Of a stretch of DNA of 8,604 nucleotides, positions 6,478 through 8,604 are shown in pieces (positions within the stretch are counted from its first letter, which is position 1; every line of letters begins with the position of its first letter). The DNA comes from an uncultured Campylobacter sp. (GTDB lineage Bacteria > Campylobacterota > Campylobacteria > Campylobacterales > Campylobacteraceae): assembly GCF_938045205.1 (NCBI RefSeq), contig NZ_CALIMY010000165.1, forward strand, positions 1 through 8,604, in the 5' to 3' direction. Below the pieces are notes generated by a model. That model had not been told where the DNA came from and did not search any database. It worked only from the letters and a program-made list of their open reading frames with translations. The translations under genes and the position numbers were made by a program.

Positions 6478-6852
6478 TCATCTCCTAAAGACGAAAAATT
6501 TATTTAACAAAAATGATACCGCAGCCAGCGGGATCAAAAGCACAAAGCCGTTTAGATACATATTTTCAAATCCAAGCCGCTTAAAAAGCCATAAAAAGAA
6601 TATATTTAAAAAATAAGTAATGATGTAAACTAGTATAAATCTAAATATCAGACCGTTATCACTGCTACCAAATACCAGCTTGCCTATAGTTTTAAAGTTA
6701 AACAATACGCCTAGTATCGTAGAAAACAATACGGCAAGAGGATAATATAGACCCAAATAGATAAAAAGAGCGAATAGCCCATACCCAAAGGCAGTATTTA
6801 GAATACCGACGAGGAGAAACTTGACGGCTTGTCGTTTAATCATAGCTATCAT
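6478..6852 (-). CDS. GtrA-family small membrane protein (putative polyprenyl-phosphate-sugar flippase)
   Basis: This protein of 124 residues has four predicted membrane helices at about 10-32, 37-56, 67-90 and 98-118, the size and layout of the GtrA family. Recognisable family features are the first-helix pattern K-F-L-L-V-G-x-x-N-T (11-20), the NFK segment after helix 2 (52-54), and the C-terminal FLLNKFFVF (114-122). GtrA proteins are thought to move undecaprenyl-phosphate-linked sugars across the inner membrane, or to assist the partner glycosyltransferase. The adjacent GtrB-like gene supports this. The start at 6852 overlaps the upstream gene by 17 bases; an in-frame ATG at 6843 would shorten the protein by three residues. 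Neither start has a strong Shine-Dalgarno sequence, so the exact start is uncertain and expression probably depends on coupling to the upstream gene. The family call is firm; the flippase role is family knowledge and is not shown by the sequence. Confidence 0.88.
   Translation of the reverse strand: MIAMIKRQAVKFLLVGILNTAFGYGLFALFIYLGLYYPLAVLFSTILGVLFNFKTIGKLVFGSSDNGLIFRFILVYIITYFLNIFFLWLFKRLGFENMYLNGFVLLIPLAAVSFLLNKFFVFRR
6482..6486 (-). promoter_or_regulatory. Ribosome binding site of the GtrB-like gene
   Basis: On the minus strand AGGAG lies five bases before the ATG at 6476. It is embedded in the last two Arg codons of the GtrA-like gene, so one gene's C-terminus doubles as the next gene's ribosome binding site. 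This fixes the start at 6476. Confidence 0.7.
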
Positions 6853-8604
6853 TTCGTCTATAAATATTTATAGTATTAAAATTTGCCTTATCAATCGGCT
6901 CAACCCCAAGTTGAGGTAAAATTTCCATTATATTGGCTACATTACCATTCAAGGTTACTATATCCGAATTCCTAATTGTATTATTAATATCTTGCAAAAC
7001 GACTCCGTCTCTAGTGATTTGTATGAGATTTACGCCGCTATCCTGTAGCCATAAATAGAACCTTTCATAACTTTGATCAAAAAAGTTACTATTTTGAATT
7101 ATTACATCTGTTTGAATATTTAAATTTTTAGATGCATTATTAAACATCAAGCTATTAGGTACAACAAAGGAGTTTATAAATTTATATCTACCCTCTTTTA
7201 CCCATTTATTCATTATTTTATAAAAATCCTCTTGAATAAAATCATCTTTTCTCAAAAGTCTTTTATTTATATCAAACGCTTTTTTATAATATTGATATAA
7301 AACGATGTTCTTGGTTGGTCTATTTGTAAAATTAATATATTCTTGTTTAATCAGTTTTGTTGGAGTTACATCAAACCATTGTGTTACTAAGTGATATGGT
7401 GGAATTTTATCATTTAAAAGATACATTATCGGTAAGTTAAAAAAGTAAAAATCTTTGTCAGATACTGTATTTTTAGGTACATAATCATGAATATAGTCAA
7501 AAATATAAGATAATTTCTGATTCATATAAATATTTTTTAAAGGAATATATGAGGTCTCGGATTTAGCCTCGAATACACTACCTTGATAATTTTCAAGCCA
7601 ATTATATGGTATTAAAAATTTTACGTATATTATGAAAGATACCATTACAAGTATCCAATAGATCAGTAAAATCCTGGCTATTTTGCGCAAATTTTGATTT
7701 AATAAAAAGCTGAATGCCAACCCTGCACACAAAAGAATGCTATTCATATTTAAGGCGATAGTAGTGAAAGTATTACTATAAACTATAGCAGCAGCACAAA
7801 AAGTAATGAAAATGTAAATTTTTGATCCAAAAATACTACTGTTTTTATAGAACATAGCAGCAAACATGATATACAAAATCATAGCTATGGAAAAGCTAAT
7901 ATAAGAGATATATTTAATAATATATAATATAACAGTATTATGAAATAAAACAATATAAGTAAGCACAGTCAGTCCAATAGCTACGATAGTAAATCGAAAT
8001 AAGATAGTTGTTCTTGCTGCAATTTGTCCTACCAATACATCATATAGATATACAATATTTTTTCCAAAATATGTAAGAATTAGTATTATAAAAAATTCCA
8101 ACACGCTTATTGTTAATATCCGACTAAGCTCTGGTTCAAAAATAAATCTAGTCGCTACAGTCCATAAGCTTCCCTTTGAATCATTATCGGTTATCGATGA
8201 AGGATCGAAAGGCATTATAAAATTTATGAATGAAAAGAATATAGCAGTAAAGAATAGTAAAAATCCTATTCTTTTAAAATAATCTTTTACGCTACTAGAT
8301 ATAAAAGCATAAGATACAAAAAGACTTGCAAAAAGAACCAATCCCACATTTTGCTTTATGAAAAAAAGCAGGACTAAAAATAAAATTCCAAGTATTTGAT
8401 ATATGGTACCTTTTTTAGAATTCTCATTCTTTATGGATTTTACTAGAAATAATAAAGTAGAAAATTCTATGATGAAGACGTAGGTATGATAATCCTTCGG
8501 TATATATGTCTCCATACTAAACCATAAAAAACTAGCAAAAGTGGCTCCTATAGCACTAGCCGGTTTTGAAAAAAACTCCCTCAAAACAGCATAAAGCAAG
8601 ATTA
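6836..8604 (-). CDS. Polytopic membrane protein, probable GT-C-type glycosyltransferase (5' end outside window)
   Basis: This reading frame is open to the right edge of the window: no stop lies in its last codons, and the first possible start is only a TTG at 8599. The N-terminus is therefore probably missing. The visible 587 residues have about ten hydrophobic segments, roughly at 13-28, 38-55, 66-82, 84-102, 111-129, 161-178, 199-219, 222-250, 259-300 and 308-330. A mostly soluble C-terminal domain of about 250 residues follows (335-587). A hydrophobic helix ending in an IKQN-G segment (81-86) recalls the 'TKQ-G' loop of PMT/ArnT-like and Rgt-like transferases. In that group the catalytic acidic residue sits in the first periplasmic loop, which would be in the missing part. 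The family predicts transfer of a sugar from a polyprenyl-phosphate donor on the outer face of the inner membrane. The next two genes (GtrA-like and GtrB-like) fit that role. The gene is much more AT-rich than rfbFG (14 G+C in 60 bases at 7441-7500). Membrane topology is clear; the enzymatic assignment is moderate, and a polymerase-like or unknown membrane protein is possible. Confidence 0.6.
   Translation of the reverse strand, partial: ILLYAVLREFFSKPASAIGATFASFLWFSMETYIPKDYHTYVFIIEFSTLLFLVKSIKNENSKKGTIYQILGILFLVLLFFIKQNVGLVLFASLFVSYAFISSSVKDYFKRIGFLLFFTAIFFSFINFIMPFDPSSITDNDSKGSLWTVATRFIFEPELSRILTISVLEFFIILILTYFGKNIVYLYDVLVGQIAARTTILFRFTIVAIGLTVLTYIVLFHNTVILYIIKYISYISFSIAMILYIMFAAMFYKNSSIFGSKIYIFITFCAAAIVYSNTFTTIALNMNSILLCAGLAFSFLLNQNLRKIARILLIYWILVMVSFIIYVKFLIPYNWLENYQGSVFEAKSETSYIPLKNIYMNQKLSYIFDYIHDYVPKNTVSDKDFYFFNLPIMYLLNDKIPPYHLVTQWFDVTPTKLIKQEYINFTNRPTKNIVLYQYYKKAFDINKRLLRKDDFIQEDFYKIMNKWVKEGRYKFINSFVVPNSLMFNNASKNLNIQTDVIIQNSNFFDQSYERFYLWLQDSGVNLIQITRDGVVLQDINNTIRNSDIVTLNGNVANIMEILPQLGVEPIDKANFNTINIYRRNDSYD

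Larger units (their letters stand above)
1..8604 (-). other. Leftward polysaccharide-biosynthesis operon (open at both ends)
   Basis: All nine genes lie on the minus strand and no gap between them exceeds 11 bases. The junctions are: 17-base overlap (GT-C/GtrA), 1-base gap (GtrA/GtrB), 11-base gap (GtrB/rfbF), near-contiguous (rfbF/rfbG), ATGA (rfbG/ThDP enzyme), 1-base gap (ThDP enzyme/HAD), ATGA (HAD/aldolase), ATGA (aldolase/SDR). No promoter-like region or hairpin-plus-T terminator is visible, so the promoter lies to the right of 8604 and the operon continues left of position 1. Transcription as a single unit is inferred from spacing. Confidence 0.85.

Overview
The window is a dense stretch of surface-polysaccharide genes, all read leftward (minus strand). 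It looks like the middle of one long operon that runs off both ends of the window. The overall AT-richness, the many AAATTT/TTAAAATTT-type words, and the short overlaps between genes resemble a Campylobacterota genome, most likely Campylobacter or a close relative. That assignment rests on sequence style only; no rRNA or housekeeping marker is present.

In transcription order (right to left) the window holds nine genes. The first is the 3' part of a large AT-rich multi-membrane-span protein, probably a GT-C glycosyltransferase (8604-6836). It is followed by a GtrA-family small membrane protein (6852-6478) and a GtrB/DPM1-like family 2 glycosyltransferase with two C-terminal membrane spans (6476-5544). 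Together these look like a Gtr-type module that makes, flips and uses a polyprenyl-phosphate-linked sugar.

Next comes a CDP-sugar module. It has glucose-1-phosphate cytidylyltransferase RfbF (5532-4759), CDP-glucose 4,6-dehydratase RfbG (about 4756-3674), and an acetolactate-synthase-like thiamine diphosphate (ThDP) enzyme (3677-1884). After these come a HAD-family hydrolase (1882-1202), an HpcH/HpaI (citrate-lyase-beta-like) aldolase (1205-417), and the first 140 codons of an extended SDR sugar epimerase/reductase (420-1).

The most interesting reading concerns CDP-4-dehydro-6-deoxyglucose, the expected product of RfbF and RfbG. It does not appear to go to the usual 3-deoxygenase RfbH, which is absent from the window. 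Instead the next gene encodes a ThDP enzyme that keeps the catalytic Glu but lacks the acetohydroxyacid-synthase Trp signature. This recalls YerE of yersiniose synthesis, which adds a two-carbon unit to a 4-keto CDP-sugar. With the aldolase, the phosphatase-like protein and the reductase translationally coupled behind it, the block may make a branched-chain deoxy sugar that is not obviously one of the known ones. This is inference from gene content.

The locus is compositionally mosaic. The change from GC-rich to AT-rich DNA falls inside the ThDP-enzyme gene, at about 2950-3060. Nearly every junction is a 4-base ATGA overlap or a 1-base gap, and there is no intergenic stretch longer than 11 bases. 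No promoter, terminator, RNA gene, insertion sequence or CRISPR array was seen.
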